DNA of 43,117 nucleotides from Ferruginibacter sp. (GCF_014377975.1 NZ_JACMOO010000419.1:1-43117), one strand, 5' to 3'; positions 31,927 to 41,287 are shown, counted from the first letter of the stretch. The notes: a model not told the origin generated them from the letters alone. Numbers and translations are program-made.

Positions 31927-33332
31927 TAATTCCGTTTAACCAACTGTGCTGTTAAATCACCTTCTGTACAAAGCTTATTACCAACAAAAATACTGCCCCG
32001 CATTACACAAATGCCACGGCGAATGGGCTCTATCAGTTCCATTTTTAAAATCATGGTATCGCCTGGTACAACTTTTTGTTTGAATTTACAATTCTCAATC
32101 TTTATAAAATAGGTATCGTATTGTCCTTCGGGCATGGCATTGATGCAAAGAATACCACCTGTTTGTGCCAGCGCCTCTACCTGTAAAACGCCCGGCATTA
32201 CAGGGTTTCCAGGAAAATGACCTTGAAAAAAATACTCATTGAAAGTTACATTTTTTATGCCCACTATTTGTTTGTCCGTTAATTCAATAATCTTATCAAC
32301 CAATAAAAAAGGGTAACGGTGCGGTAAGGTTTTTTCTATCTGTTGTAAAGAATATACCGGTGGCTGGGTTGGATCGTAAATAGGAATACCCTTGGTATGT
32401 TTATTTTTTTTAATGTAGTTTTTTATTTTTTTTGCAAATTCTACATTACTGCTATGGCCCGGCCTGTTGGCTATAATATGTCCTTTAATAGGATACCCAA
32501 TTAAGGCAAGATCACCAATTACGTCAAGTAATTTATGCCTTGCAGGTTCATTGGGAAAACGCAGTTCCAGGTTGTTAAGGTATCCCTCGCTTTTAACTTC
32601 TACCTGTTCCCGGCCAAAGGCTTTTGCCAGCCGGTTCATTTCTTCTTTTGTAACAGGTCTGTCAACTACCACAATGGCATTGTTTATATCGCCACCCTTT
32701 ATAAGGTTGTTATCCAGCAAGGCTTCCAGCTCGTGTAAAAAGCAAAAGGTACGGCAGGGCGCAATCTGACTCTTAAAGTCGAGCATGCTTTTTAAACTGG
32801 CGTGTTGTGTTCCCAAAACCGGGCTGTTAAAATCTATCAGTGTAGTTAATTTGTAATCGGTAGCAGGCAGCACGGTCATTTCTACCCTTTTTACATCGTC
32901 GTAATATGAAATATTAGTATCAATAGAATACCATGCCTTCGCTGCTTCCTGTTCCAGTATGCCTGCTTCACTGATAATTTCAACAAACGGTTCGCTACTT
33001 CCATCAATGATGGGTATTTCCGGCCCGGTTACTTCAATCAGGCAATTGTCTATTCCCATACCAACCAGTGCCGCAAGGATATGTTCTACCGTACTTATTT
33101 TAGCATCACCAACTTCAAGCGTAGTTCCCCTGGAGGTATCTATTACGAGGTCGCAATCTGCTTTTATAATAGGTTTCCCCGGAAGATCTATACGTTGAAA
33201 CTGAAAACCAAACCCTGCATTGGCGGGCTTCAGCGTCATATCTACATTAATACCTGTATGTAAACCTGTACCTGAAATGTTAATGGCGCATAATAGAGTA
33301 TGTTGTTTATCGGGGTTAAAATTTGCATCCAT
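31926..33332 (-). CDS. lpxC/fabZ: Bifunctional UDP-3-O-acyl-N-acetylglucosamine deacetylase / 3-hydroxyacyl-ACP dehydratase (LpxC-FabZ)
   Basis: A fusion of 468 residues. LpxC (about 1-300) is the zinc deacetylase that commits to lipid A synthesis, with zinc ligands in TVEHILAALVGMG (His 84) and in ARHKLLDVIGDLALIGYP (His and Asp), and a second His in ANRPGHSS. FabZ (about 325-468) dehydrates 3-hydroxyacyl-ACP, with LPHRYPFLLVDKI (catalytic His), and GHFPGNPVMPGVLQVEALAQTGG (catalytic Glu). The fusion is characteristic of Bacteroidota. ATG 33332 (MDANFNPDKQHTLL) is chosen over 33434 because the extra 34 residues are basic and unconserved, and a TATCTTTG box lies in between, at 33361-33368. 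Confidence 0.95.
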   Translation of the reverse strand: MDANFNPDKQHTLLCAINISGTGLHTGINVDMTLKPANAGFGFQFQRIDLPGKPIIKADCDLVIDTSRGTTLEVGDAKISTVEHILAALVGMGIDNCLIEVTGPEIPIIDGSSEPFVEIISEAGILEQEAAKAWYSIDTNISYYDDVKRVEMTVLPATDYKLTTLIDFNSPVLGTQHASLKSMLDFKSQIAPCRTFCFLHELEALLDNNLIKGGDINNAIVVVDRPVTKEEMNRLAKAFGREQVEVKSEGYLNNLELRFPNEPARHKLLDVIGDLALIGYPIKGHIIANRPGHSSNVEFAKKIKNYIKKNKHTKGIPIYDPTQPPVYSLQQIEKTLPHRYPFLLVDKIIELTDKQIVGIKNVTFNEYFFQGHFPGNPVMPGVLQVEALAQTGGILCINAMPEGQYDTYFIKIENCKFKQKVVPGDTMILKMELIEPIRRGICVMRGSIFVGNKLCTEGDLTAQLVKRN

Positions 33333-33360
33333 ACTTAACAGGGGTGTTTTTAAATTGCGG

Positions 33361-33368
33361 CAAAGATA
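33361..33368 (-). promoter_or_regulatory. -7 promoter box inside the lpx cluster, for lpxC-fabZ
   Basis: TATCTTTG on the minus strand matches TAnnTTTG fully and ends 28 nt before the ATG at 33332. The 241-nt gap after lpxD also suggests an internal promoter. Confidence 0.5.
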
Positions 33369-33573
33369 TTTTATTTTTTGGCATCCCGTGAGGGTATATA
33401 ATCGCTGCATTCTTTTTAAAAGCCGGGTAGCCAAATATTGAAAAGGGAACGCACGAAATTTCTTGATAAATAATATTGTCTTTTAAACCAATAAAATTAT
33501 AGTACGCACACCTGATTTTATCTTACAAACTTAAAAATTAAAAAAGTTTTAGCAGAGTAAATAAAATAGGTAT

Positions 33574-34620
33574 TTATCCCTTTTGTATTAACAACTCTTT
33601 CACTAACTTTTCAAGTTCCTCTATTCTTTTTTCCATCTTTGGAAGGCTTCTTATCATTGCCTGGCTTCGCAAAGCAGCTGTATAGGTAAAAGCCGGGGAA
33701 CCTGTTACAGAGGTATTAGGTTTTTTGATGGATTTGCTTACGCCACTTTGTGCATTTATTTTACTGCCATCGGCAATTTGAAGGTGTCCTACAATACCAA
33801 CTTGTCCGCCTATCATAACATTGTTGCCTATTTTGGTACTGCCACTGATGCCTGCCTGAGCTGCAATCACCGCGTTATTACCTATTTCTACATTGTGGGC
33901 AATTTGCAAAAGGTTGTCAAGTTTGGCACCAGCTCTTATCATGGTACTGCCCATGGTGGCCCTGTCAATAGTAGCGTTGGAGCCAATCTCTACATTGTCT
34001 TCAATAATTACATTGCCAATTTGCGGTACTTTTTTATAGGTGCCATCTGCTTGCGGAGCAAAGCCAAAGCCATCGCTGCCAATTACAGTGCCAGCATGAA
34101 TGACGACATTTTTGCCAATAATACAATGGTGATATATTTTTACCCCGGGATAAATAATGCTGTTTTCGCCCACCACTACATGATTGCCAATATAAGCAGA
34201 TGGAAAAATTTTGACACCATTGGCAATAATAACTCCCTCGCCAATGTAGGCAAAGGCGCCGATAAATACCTGGTCTCCAATTTTGGCGGTGGCATCTACG
34301 TATGCAGGTTGCTGTATGCCGGTTAACTGTTGATTTTGTATTTGCTGATATTTATCGAGTAAAGTAGCAAAAGCGGTATATGCATCCGGTACACGGATCA
34401 ATGTAGCCGAAATGGGTTGTTTAAGTTCCTGCGAAGCATTTATTATAATGACAGATGCCTGTGTGCTGTATAAGTATTCCTCATATTTAGGGTTGGCTAA
34501 AAAAGCCAGTTCACCCGAAACTGCGTCTTCTATTTTGCCAAAAGATGCTACAGTAATGTCAGCGTTCCCTTCAACTTTGCCATCAATCATCAGGGCGATT
34601 TGTGCTGCGGAAAATTCCAT
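33574..34620 (-). CDS. lpxD: UDP-3-O-(3-hydroxyacyl)glucosamine N-acyltransferase
   Basis: A 348-residue enzyme that adds the N-linked hydroxyacyl chain in lipid A synthesis. The N-terminal uridine-binding domain (about 1-100) contains [20 protein letters not shown]. The hexapeptide beta-helix follows, with [20 protein letters not shown] and the catalytic His in [18 protein letters not shown] short C-terminal coiled segment follows ([20 protein letters not shown]), a length extension that is usual in the phylum. It lies 70 nt after the HD gene and before lpxC-fabZ. The start is ATG 34620. Confidence 0.95.
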   Translation of the reverse strand: MEFSAAQIALMIDGKVEGNADITVASFGKIEDAVSGELAFLANPKYEEYLYSTQASVIIINASQELKQPISATLIRVPDAYTAFATLLDKYQQIQNQQLTGIQQPAYVDATAKIGDQVFIGAFAYIGEGVIIANGVKIFPSAYIGNHVVVGENSIIYPGVKIYHHCIIGKNVVIHAGTVIGSDGFGFAPQADGTYKKVPQIGNVIIEDNVEIGSNATIDRATMGSTMIRAGAKLDNLLQIAHNVEIGNNAVIAAQAGISGSTKIGNNVMIGGQVGIVGHLQIADGSKINAQSGVSKSIKKPNTSVTGSPAFTYTAALRSQAMIRSLPKMEKRIEELEKLVKELLIQKG

Positions 34621-34690
34621 AATTTTTTTAAGCTTTAAGATATAACACGAAACTTTATAAGTGCATTGTGGAATGCCAAAAGCTACGCGG

Positions 34691-35872
34691 CTACCTTGAA
34701 TAACAAATATAATATTTTTTAACCTTGCTTTTCATGTTTTGATTGATAAGAGCATTATCTACTGCTGAAATATCTTTCACCGATCCATCCTTAAACAAAA
34801 TATGAATATTTTCATCTTCAAAATTATAGGTATTGCTTACGGCTTCTCCGGTAAATACCAGCCAGGCTGCTTCAGCGGCATCGATACTATATTTCTCCAT
34901 AACCGCTGTAGTTTTTTCTGCCACCAGTTTTTCATCAACGGGTACGCCGGTATAAATAATTTTTAATAAGTGGCGATTGATAATTCCCTCACACAATACC
35001 GACAGGATTTTATCTTCATGGGTACTCCATTCTTTAATGGCACTCATTACATCATAATCATCCAATGCGCAAAATTCCTGCAGGGTCACTGTATGTATGG
35101 GCTCATTAATAAACTTATTAAGAGGTGTTCTGCTAAAGGCTTTGATGTGTTTGGCCCTTTTAATAATACGCTGTAACATCTGCTCTGCACACAAAACCGT
35201 TTTATGCAAATATACCTGCCAGTACATTAAGCGACGTGCTAGTAAAAATTTTTCTATTGAATAAATTGCTTTTTCCTCCACCATTAATTCGCCCTTGTGT
35301 ACCGTTAACATTTTTATAATCCGGTCGTAGCCGATCACACCCTCACTAACACCGCTGAAAAAACTATCCCTCGTCAGATAGTCCATCCTGTCTACATCCA
35401 GTTGTCCGCTCACAAGCTGGTAAAGAAATTTTTTATGATACACATTGGTAAAAATATCTATTGCAATCTGTAGTTGTCCATTAAACTGTTTGTTTAAATC
35501 CTGCATCAGCAATAAAGAAATAGCTTCATGCTGCATGCCCTCAATCAAAATATTTTCAAGCGCATGGCTAAAAGGTCCATGGCCCACATCATGCAGCAGT
35601 ATGGCTACTTTGGCAGCCTGCTCTTCTTCTTTTGAAATATCGATGCCCTTATTTTTTAATTCATTCAATGCGTTGCACATTAAATGATATGCACCCAATG
35701 AATGATGCAGCCTGGTATGTACTGCTCCGGGATATACCAGGTGCGCCATGGCCATCTGGTGTATGCGGCGCAGGCGTTGATAATATGGATGGGCAATTAT
35801 TTTAAAAACCAATTCATCATCAATGGTGATAAAACCATACACCGGATCGTTGATTATTTTTTTAAGCTGCAT
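34691..35872 (-). CDS. HD domain phosphohydrolase (SAMHD1/dGTPase-like)
   Basis: A 393-residue protein with an HD metal-dependent phosphohydrolase domain. Ligands and signatures are [25 protein letters not shown] (His 52-57), [15 protein letters not shown] (HD at 94-95), and a distal Asp in [19 protein letters not shown]. This order matches YdhJ/SAMHD1-type proteins, related to dNTP triphosphohydrolases. The substrate is not known here. It is the first gene of the minus-strand row that continues with lpxD, lpxC-fabZ and lpxA, a position commonly seen in Bacteroidota, so it may be co-expressed with lipid A genes. The start is ATG 35872. Confidence 0.9.
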   Translation of the reverse strand: MQLKKIINDPVYGFITIDDELVFKIIAHPYYQRLRRIHQMAMAHLVYPGAVHTRLHHSLGAYHLMCNALNELKNKGIDISKEEEQAAKVAILLHDVGHGPFSHALENILIEGMQHEAISLLLMQDLNKQFNGQLQIAIDIFTNVYHKKFLYQLVSGQLDVDRMDYLTRDSFFSGVSEGVIGYDRIIKMLTVHKGELMVEEKAIYSIEKFLLARRLMYWQVYLHKTVLCAEQMLQRIIKRAKHIKAFSRTPLNKFINEPIHTVTLQEFCALDDYDVMSAIKEWSTHEDKILSVLCEGIINRHLLKIIYTGVPVDEKLVAEKTTAVMEKYSIDAAEAAWLVFTGEAVSNTYNFEDENIHILFKDGSVKDISAVDNALINQNMKSKVKKYYICYSR

Positions 35873-35923
35873 TAATATTATCTGGTTGGTAGTATTTTGT
35901 TAAAACTTATTTTACCTGCAGCG

Positions 35924-35931
35924 CAAAGCTA
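35924..35931 (-). promoter_or_regulatory. -7 promoter box of the HD-lpx cluster
   Basis: TAGCTTTG on the minus strand matches TAnnTTTG fully and lies 51 nt before the ATG of the HD gene. No other good box is seen in the 274-nt divergent spacer with porX. Confidence 0.45.
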
Positions 35932-36146
35932 CAAATCTGAAAGGTGAAACCAGTATATTTGCTGGCACACCTTATTTGTTTAATTTATTATTACAGTATA
36001 TAGATCACTTATACATCAAGGGTTTTACCCTACTTTTTGCAGGATGACAAAATGCCCAGTCGCCGGTATTTTTCAATGATAAGCAATTAAATATTTAGAA
36101 AATACATTAATACAGCCAATAACAAATAATAAACAATAACTAAATT

Positions 36147-37703
36147 ATGAGTGTAGCAAAAATACTTTGGGTTGATGATGAAATTGACAGTCTTACTTCG
36201 CAGATAATGTTTTTAGAAAATAAAGGGTACGAGGTGCAAACCAAAACCAATGGATTTGATGCTATAGAATTTGTAAAGGAAAATATTGTGGATGTGGTAT
36301 TGCTGGATGAAACAATGCCCGGTATAACAGGTTTGCAAACCCTGCAGCAAATTAAAGAAGTCAATAGTAATTTACCGGTGGTACTCATCACTAAAAATGA
36401 AGCAGAAAATTTAATGGATGAAGCCATCGGCAGCCAGATAAGCGATTACCTGATAAAGCCAGTAAACCCAAACCAGGTATGGCTTAGCTTAAAAAAACTG
36501 ATAGACAATAAAAGGCTGGTGGCAGAAAAAACCACCTCAGCTTACCAGCAGCAATTTCGTAGTTTATTTATGGCCCTTAACGATACCCCTGACTACAACG
36601 GCTGGATGGAAATTTATAAAAAATTAGTGTATTGGGAACTGGAAATGAAGAAGAGTGACAGCCCGGAAATGCAGGAAGTTTTTCAATCGCAAAAAGCCGA
36701 AGCCAATACAGAATTCTTTAAATTTATCAGCCGTAATTATGCTTCATGGATCAATCCAAAAAATTGCAGCGCACCCATTATGAGTCATAATTTAATGAAG
36801 TTTAAAGTGCTGCCACATATTGAAAAAGGAAAGCCGCTTTTTTTTGTACTCATAGATAATTTACGGTTCGATCAGTGGAAAATTATTCAGCCCATTTTTG
36901 CTGAAAGTTTTCGCATACAGGAAGAAGATACTTTTTATTCCATTTTGCCAACGGCCACCCAATATGCCCGCAACGCCATTTTTGCCGGCATGTTGCCTAT
37001 CGATATAGAAAAACAATTTAAAGAACAATGGAAAAATGATGATGAAGAAGGTGGAAAAAATATGTTTGAAGAAGAGTTTTTTAAAGGTCAGTTAAAACGC
37101 CTGGGTAAAGCAGATTTAAAATATTCGTACACTAAAATAACCAACAACCACGATGGGCAAAAAATGGTAGAGAACATGCACAACATGATGCAAAACGACA
37201 TCAATATCATTGTGTATAATTTTATTGACATGCTCAGTCACGCCCGCACCGAGATGGAAGTTTTGAAAGAACTGGCCGGTGATGAAATCAGTTATCGTAG
37301 TATTACTGAAAGCTGGTTTATACATTCACCACTTCACCAGGCATTGAAAAAAATTGCGGATAAAAAAGTAACGGTAATTGTAGGTACCGATCATGGAACG
37401 GTGAGGGTAAAAACACCTACTAAAGTAATTGGTGACAAACAAACCACAGCCAACCTGCGGTACAAACATGGGCGTAATTTAAATTACGATGCAAAAGATG
37501 TGCTTGTATTCAGGGATCCCAAAGAAGCGGGTTTGCCCACACCCAACGTAAATTCATCATTTATTTTTGCCAAGGGCGATATATTTCTTTGCTATCCGAA
37601 CAACTACAATCATTTTGTAAATTATTACCGCAATACTTTTCAACACGGCGGTGTAAGCCTGGAAGAAATGATTGTGCCGATAATACGTATGACGAATAAA
37701 TAG
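36147..37703 (+). CDS. porX: T9SS response regulator PorX (receiver plus PglZ domain)
   Basis: A 518-residue two-component regulator of type IX secretion. The receiver domain (1-120) has the acidic pair Asp 10-Asp 11 (WVDDEID), the phospho-acceptor Asp 54 (VVLLDETMPG), Thr 82 and Lys 104 (YLIKPVNP). After a helical linker comes a PglZ alkaline-phosphatase-fold domain with FFVLIDNLRFDQW, the Thr-rich SILPTATQYARNAIFAG, NFIDMLSHAR, and the metal-site VGTDHGTVRVKTPTKV. PorX proteins with this architecture act with the histidine kinase PorY and the sigma factor SigP in T9SS gene control. No PorY or DNA-binding domain is nearby. It is monocistronic, with ATG 36147. Confidence 0.92.
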   Translation: MSVAKILWVDDEIDSLTSQIMFLENKGYEVQTKTNGFDAIEFVKENIVDVVLLDETMPGITGLQTLQQIKEVNSNLPVVLITKNEAENLMDEAIGSQISDYLIKPVNPNQVWLSLKKLIDNKRLVAEKTTSAYQQQFRSLFMALNDTPDYNGWMEIYKKLVYWELEMKKSDSPEMQEVFQSQKAEANTEFFKFISRNYASWINPKNCSAPIMSHNLMKFKVLPHIEKGKPLFFVLIDNLRFDQWKIIQPIFAESFRIQEEDTFYSILPTATQYARNAIFAGMLPIDIEKQFKEQWKNDDEEGGKNMFEEEFFKGQLKRLGKADLKYSYTKITNNHDGQKMVENMHNMMQNDINIIVYNFIDMLSHARTEMEVLKELAGDEISYRSITESWFIHSPLHQALKKIADKKVTVIVGTDHGTVRVKTPTKVIGDKQTTANLRYKHGRNLNYDAKDVLVFRDPKEAGLPTPNVNSSFIFAKGDIFLCYPNNYNHFVNYYRNTFQHGGVSLEEMIVPIIRMTNK

Positions 37704-37884
37704 GGCGGGTCTGGCTTTACTTCGTTCCCTGTACGATGCGTATCTTCACAACAATCCCTCCTGCAAAATGCAGTGTACACTATAACATTTAGTTATAAAC
37801 TTTTGTGGATAAGTAGAACGTCTCAAAGGAGGAAGCTGTAGTAAATTTGCAACTAATAAAAAGGCGGCAACGGCTTACTATTTT

Positions 37885-38193
37885 ATGGCTATAAAATTCA
37901 CCCAACATACATTAGATAAGATTGAAAAAATCATCCAGGAAAGCGGCTATGTAATCCGCTATGAAAGAGGTAATTTTCAAAGTGGCTACTGTATTTTGCA
38001 AGCAAAAAAAGTGGTTGTATTAAATAAGTTTTTTCAAACAGAAGGAAAAATAAATACCCTGATAGACCTGCTGCCGCAACTGGAAATTAATTTTGATGCC
38101 TTAACCCACGAAAGCCAGAAGCTGTACGATGAGGTTATGGCCCTTGGAAACGATAAACAAAGCCAGTTGAATTTGCCATTTGTACATGCTTAA
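37885..38193 (+). CDS. Small conserved-looking protein of unknown function
   Basis: A 102-residue protein with no family I can name. It begins MAIKFTQHTLDKIEKIIQESGYVIRYERG and continues with a short strand pair SGYCILQAKKVVVLNKFF. A helical C-terminal half follows (INTLIDLLPQLEIN, HESQKLYDEVMALG), ending QLNLPFVHA. No signal peptide or membrane segment is seen, so it is probably cytoplasmic. The ATG at 37885 follows a TAAATTTG box (37852-37859). The next gene, an MBL hydrolase, starts only 23 nt downstream and has its own promoter-like box. The coding frame looks real from composition and position. Confidence 0.75.
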   Translation: MAIKFTQHTLDKIEKIIQESGYVIRYERGNFQSGYCILQAKKVVVLNKFFQTEGKINTLIDLLPQLEINFDALTHESQKLYDEVMALGNDKQSQLNLPFVHA

Positions 38194-38212
38194 TAGTTAT
38201 TGCTTATTTTTA
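38179..38212 (+). promoter_or_regulatory. Promoter of the MBL hydrolase gene, TTTG-N22-TATTTTTA
   Basis: A TTTG (38179-38182) and a TATTTTTA (38205-38212, one mismatch) with a 22-nt spacer lie before a GTG start at 38217. The gap is CACA, 4 nt. Confidence 0.4.
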
Positions 38213-38216
38213 CACA

Positions 38217-38996
38217 GTGCAAAGTCCCCCTTTAAAAATAACTTTTCTTGGTACAGGAACCAGTACTGGCGTTCCCATGATTGCCTGTGGATGTGAAGTA
38301 TGTACTTCTACCGATAAAAAAGACAAGCGTTTACGCAGCAGTATTTTAGTACAGAGTTCTACTACTGCATTTGTTGTTGATACCACACCCGATTTTCGTT
38401 ACCAGATGCTGCGGCAGCAGGTAAAGCAACTGGATGCGGTACTTTTTACCCATCCGCACAAAGATCATATTGCCGGGCTGGACGATGTAAAGGCATTTTC
38501 TTTTTTTTCTGGCAAAGCAATGGAAGTATATGCCAACACTTTAACGGCAGAAGCCCTAAAAAGAGAATTTGCCTATATTTTTGCCGATAAAAAATATCCA
38601 GGTATTCCCGAAATTAATCTCAATACCATCGATACTACTCCCTTTATAATTGGCGATATACCCGTAATTCCAATTTTGGTCTGGCATTTAAAAATGCCCG
38701 TTTTTGGATTTCGTTTCGGAAAATTTACCTACATCACAGACGCTAACAGAATTGAGCCAAACGAAAAAGAAAAAATTAAAGGCAGCGAAATATTGGTTGT
38801 AAATGCACTGCGCCAAAAAGCACATATTTCTCACTTTACATTGGATGAGGCTATTGAATTGGTGAAAGAATTAAACGTGCCGCAAGCTTATTTTACGCAC
38901 GTGAGTCACCAGTTGGGCATGCATGCGGATGTTAATAAAGAATTACCTGCGGGCATGCAGCTGGCCTATGATGGACTTACACTATCGGTTACCTGA
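38217..38996 (+). CDS. MBL-fold metallohydrolase, PhnP-like
   Basis: A 259-residue metallo-beta-lactamase-fold hydrolase. The metal site is HPHKDHIAGLDD (HxHxDH at 79-84), the first strand is ITFLGTGTSTGVPM, and a cysteine group CGCEVC (24-29) provides a structural zinc site as in PhnP (phosphoribosyl cyclic phosphodiesterase). The third His region is YFTHVSHQLG, with ITDANRIEP before it. The substrate is uncertain; PhnP-like proteins act on cyclic phosphates or nucleic acid ends. No phosphonate genes are nearby. The start is GTG 38217, placed directly after the promoter box. Confidence 0.87.
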   Translation: MQSPPLKITFLGTGTSTGVPMIACGCEVCTSTDKKDKRLRSSILVQSSTTAFVVDTTPDFRYQMLRQQVKQLDAVLFTHPHKDHIAGLDDVKAFSFFSGKAMEVYANTLTAEALKREFAYIFADKKYPGIPEINLNTIDTTPFIIGDIPVIPILVWHLKMPVFGFRFGKFTYITDANRIEPNEKEKIKGSEILVVNALRQKAHISHFTLDEAIELVKELNVPQAYFTHVSHQLGMHADVNKELPAGMQLAYDGLTLSVT

Positions 38997-39017
38997 TTTT
39001 ATTGCTTCTTTAGGGTA

Positions 39018-39048
39018 TTGCATAACTGATAACGGATGATTATCTTTA
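39018..39048 (+). promoter_or_regulatory. Promoter of the HhH-protein gene, TTG-N20-TATCTTTA
   Basis: A TTG (39018-39020) and TATCTTTA (39041-39048) are separated by 20 nt. The ATG at 39068 follows 20 nt after the -7 box, a normal leader length. Confidence 0.45.
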
Positions 39049-39067
39049 AGAATTAATCAGCAATATT

Positions 39068-40027
39068 ATGTGGAAGCGCTTTGCATCCGACTATCTGAGT
39101 TTTACAAAAAAGGAGCGTAGCGGTATGCTGGTGTTGCTTGTATTGATCGCTTTTTTTATAATCCTTCCATTTCTATTTCCTTTCATCATTCACACAAAAC
39201 CAACGGATGCAAGCCTGTTTAAAAAGCAAATTGATATGCTTAAAATGAAACAGGCAGACAGTACTGATAAATACGCCAAAAGAAATTTTGATAAGGAGGA
39301 CTATCAAAATTACCGTGAGCCCGATGGTAATAAAGCATATGCAAAAAAAATAAAAGGAGCGTTATTTGTTTTTGATCCCAATTTGCTGGATGAAGCTGGC
39401 TGGAAGCGCCTGGGAGTGAGAGATAAAACAATTGCCACCATTCAAAAATTTGTGCAAAAAGGTGGCAGGTTTTATAAACCGGAAGACCTTGGTAAAATAT
39501 GGGGTTTACATGAAGATGAAATACAAAGATTGATTCCTCTTGTACAAATTAAAAATGTGCGTAAAGAAAATTATCCTGAAAAAAAATTGTATGAAAACAA
39601 AGTATATGAGAAGCCAAAATATTCAACTGCTATCATTGATATTAATACAGCAGATACAACGTTATTGATTGCATTACCCGGCATTGGCAGTAAATTATCT
39701 GAGCGTATCCTTACTTTCAGGAATAAGCTTGGTGGTTTTTATAACGTAGAACAAATTGGAGAAACCTATGGTTTACCGGATTCTACCTTTCAAAAAATAA
39801 AGTCCCGCTTTTCTGTCAGCCAGGTAACGATTCATCAAATTAATATCAATACAGCCAATGCAGCTGAAATGAAAATACATCCTTACCTGCGGTATGCCAT
39901 AGCCAATGCCATCGTGCAATACAGGTTACAACACGGCAATTTTACCGCTGTCGATGATCTAAAAAAAATCATGCTGATTACAGATGATATTTTTGTCAAA
40001 GCAGCTCCTTATTTAAAGGTAAATTAA
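39068..40027 (+). CDS. Membrane-anchored helix-hairpin-helix (ComEA-like) protein
   Basis: A 319-residue protein. A short basic N-terminus and one transmembrane helix (GMLVLLVLIAFFIILPFLFPF, about 19-39) are followed by a charged linker. Several HhH-type modules come next: FDPNLLDEAGWKRLGVRDKTIATI, IIDINTADTTLLIALPGIGSKLSERILTFR (a classical ComEA repeat, near residue 193) and QININTANAAEMKIHPYLRYAIANAIVQYR. Such proteins bind DNA in natural uptake systems. Membrane anchoring and repeat number suggest a periplasmic DNA-binding role, but no comEC is nearby and a structural role is possible. The start is ATG 39068. Confidence 0.85.
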   Translation: MWKRFASDYLSFTKKERSGMLVLLVLIAFFIILPFLFPFIIHTKPTDASLFKKQIDMLKMKQADSTDKYAKRNFDKEDYQNYREPDGNKAYAKKIKGALFVFDPNLLDEAGWKRLGVRDKTIATIQKFVQKGGRFYKPEDLGKIWGLHEDEIQRLIPLVQIKNVRKENYPEKKLYENKVYEKPKYSTAIIDINTADTTLLIALPGIGSKLSERILTFRNKLGGFYNVEQIGETYGLPDSTFQKIKSRFSVSQVTIHQININTANAAEMKIHPYLRYAIANAIVQYRLQHGNFTAVDDLKKIMLITDDIFVKAAPYLKVN

Positions 40028-40091
40028 AGATTTACGAACACCTGCCAGCAGTTTAAAAAGCGTAAATTTGCAGTATACAATTTCCGAAAGT

Positions 40092-41234
40092 ATGAATTTT
40101 AAAAACGATGAATTAACGCAGCAGGTAGCGCAAACAGCCAAAGATTTTGCTGAAAAATATATCAGGCCATATGTGATGGAGTGGGATGAAAGCCAGCATT
40201 TTCCTTTACCTCTTTATAAAGAATTGGGCAAACTCGGTATGATGGGTGTATTGGTTCCGGAGGTTTACGGTGGCGCCGGGTTAAGCTATTTTGAATACAA
40301 TGTAATTGTTCAGGAGATTTCCAAAGTTTGTGGTGGAATTGGTTTATCAGTAGCAGCCCATAATTCGCTGTGCACAGGACATATTTTAACTTTTGGCAAC
40401 GAGGAACAAAAGAAAAAGTATCTGCTAAAATTAGCCACCTGCGAATGGCTGGGTGCCTGGGGATTAACCGAAGCAAACACTGGCAGCGATGCAGGTAATA
40501 TGCAGTTGACTGCCGTAAAAGAAGGGGACGAATGGATATTGAACGGTACAAAAAACTGGATAACACATGGTAAGAGCTGTGATGTTGCCGTAGTAATTTG
40601 CCGTACCGCCGCACCCCGTACAAAAGATAATTCAACAGCGTTTATTGTTGAAAGGGGTACCGCTGGTTTTAGCGGTGGTAAAAAAGAAAATAAACTGGGT
40701 ATGCGGACAAGTGAAACCGCAGAAATGATTTTTGATAATTGCCGAATAACAGATAGTTGCCGGATTGGGGAAGTAGGTGATGGGTTTAAACAATCCATGA
40801 AAATATTAGATGGTGGCAGAATATCTATCGCAGCGTTAAGTTTGGGTATTGCGAAAGGGGCTTATGAAGCAGCATTAAAATATTCGAAAGAACGCTACCA
40901 GTTTGATCAGCCGATTGCCAATTTCCAGGGCATCAGTTTTAAACTGGCAGATATGGCAACTGAAATTGCGGCAGCAGATTTATTAATCCACCAGGCCTGC
41001 GATCTTAAAGCAAAAGGATTACCCATGACCAAGGAAGCGGCAATGGCAAAATATTATGCCAGTGAAGTAGCTGTAAAAGCAAGCACAGAAGCAGTGCAGA
41101 TTTTCGGTGGTAATGGCTACAGTAAAGATTTTCCGGTAGAAAAATTTTACAGGGACAGTAAATTGTGTACCATTGGCGAAGGTACCAGCGAGGTACAAAA
41201 GTTGGTTATCAGCCGGGAAGTTTTACGCAAATAA
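40092..41234 (+). CDS. Acyl-CoA dehydrogenase
   Basis: A 380-residue FAD enzyme that oxidises acyl-CoA to trans-2-enoyl-CoA in fatty acid or branched-chain catabolism. Signatures are AWGLTEANTGSDAGNMQ, WILNGTKNWITHGKSCDV, IAALSLGIAKGAYEAALKYSKER, and QIFGGNGYSKDFPVEKFYRDSKLCTIGEGTSEVQK, where the Glu in GEGT is the expected catalytic base of the short-chain (butyryl/isovaleryl) type. Exact substrate is not decidable. ATG 40092 (MNFKNDELTQQ) is chosen; the frame also opens with TTG at 40068, but that TTG belongs to a TAAATTTG promoter-like box (40063-40070). Confidence 0.94.
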   Translation: MNFKNDELTQQVAQTAKDFAEKYIRPYVMEWDESQHFPLPLYKELGKLGMMGVLVPEVYGGAGLSYFEYNVIVQEISKVCGGIGLSVAAHNSLCTGHILTFGNEEQKKKYLLKLATCEWLGAWGLTEANTGSDAGNMQLTAVKEGDEWILNGTKNWITHGKSCDVAVVICRTAAPRTKDNSTAFIVERGTAGFSGGKKENKLGMRTSETAEMIFDNCRITDSCRIGEVGDGFKQSMKILDGGRISIAALSLGIAKGAYEAALKYSKERYQFDQPIANFQGISFKLADMATEIAAADLLIHQACDLKAKGLPMTKEAAMAKYYASEVAVKASTEAVQIFGGNGYSKDFPVEKFYRDSKLCTIGEGTSEVQKLVISREVLRK

Positions 41235-41287
41235 ATTAATCCCGTTTTATAATTCACAAAATGATTAAGTAATTAAAGTTCAGCCAT

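Noticed and set aside
33748..34326. 192-residue + strand frame opposite lpxD
   Set aside because: Shadow of lpxD in the reverse frame; repeats in the hexapeptide codons keep it open. No domain pattern.
35965..35985. TGGCACA stretch upstream of porX as a second sigma-54 site
   Set aside because: No GC at the -12 position with the required spacing.
37761..37797. Two small hairpins (CTGCA-AAA-TGCAG; TATAAC-ATTTA-GTTATA) after porX
   Set aside because: Stems of 5-6 pairs with no T tract; they may be chance in AT-rich DNA, so no terminator was called.
40162..40798. Two long minus-strand frames inside the acyl-CoA dehydrogenase gene
   Set aside because: They overlap each other and the clear coding frame on the + strand, and lack start signals.
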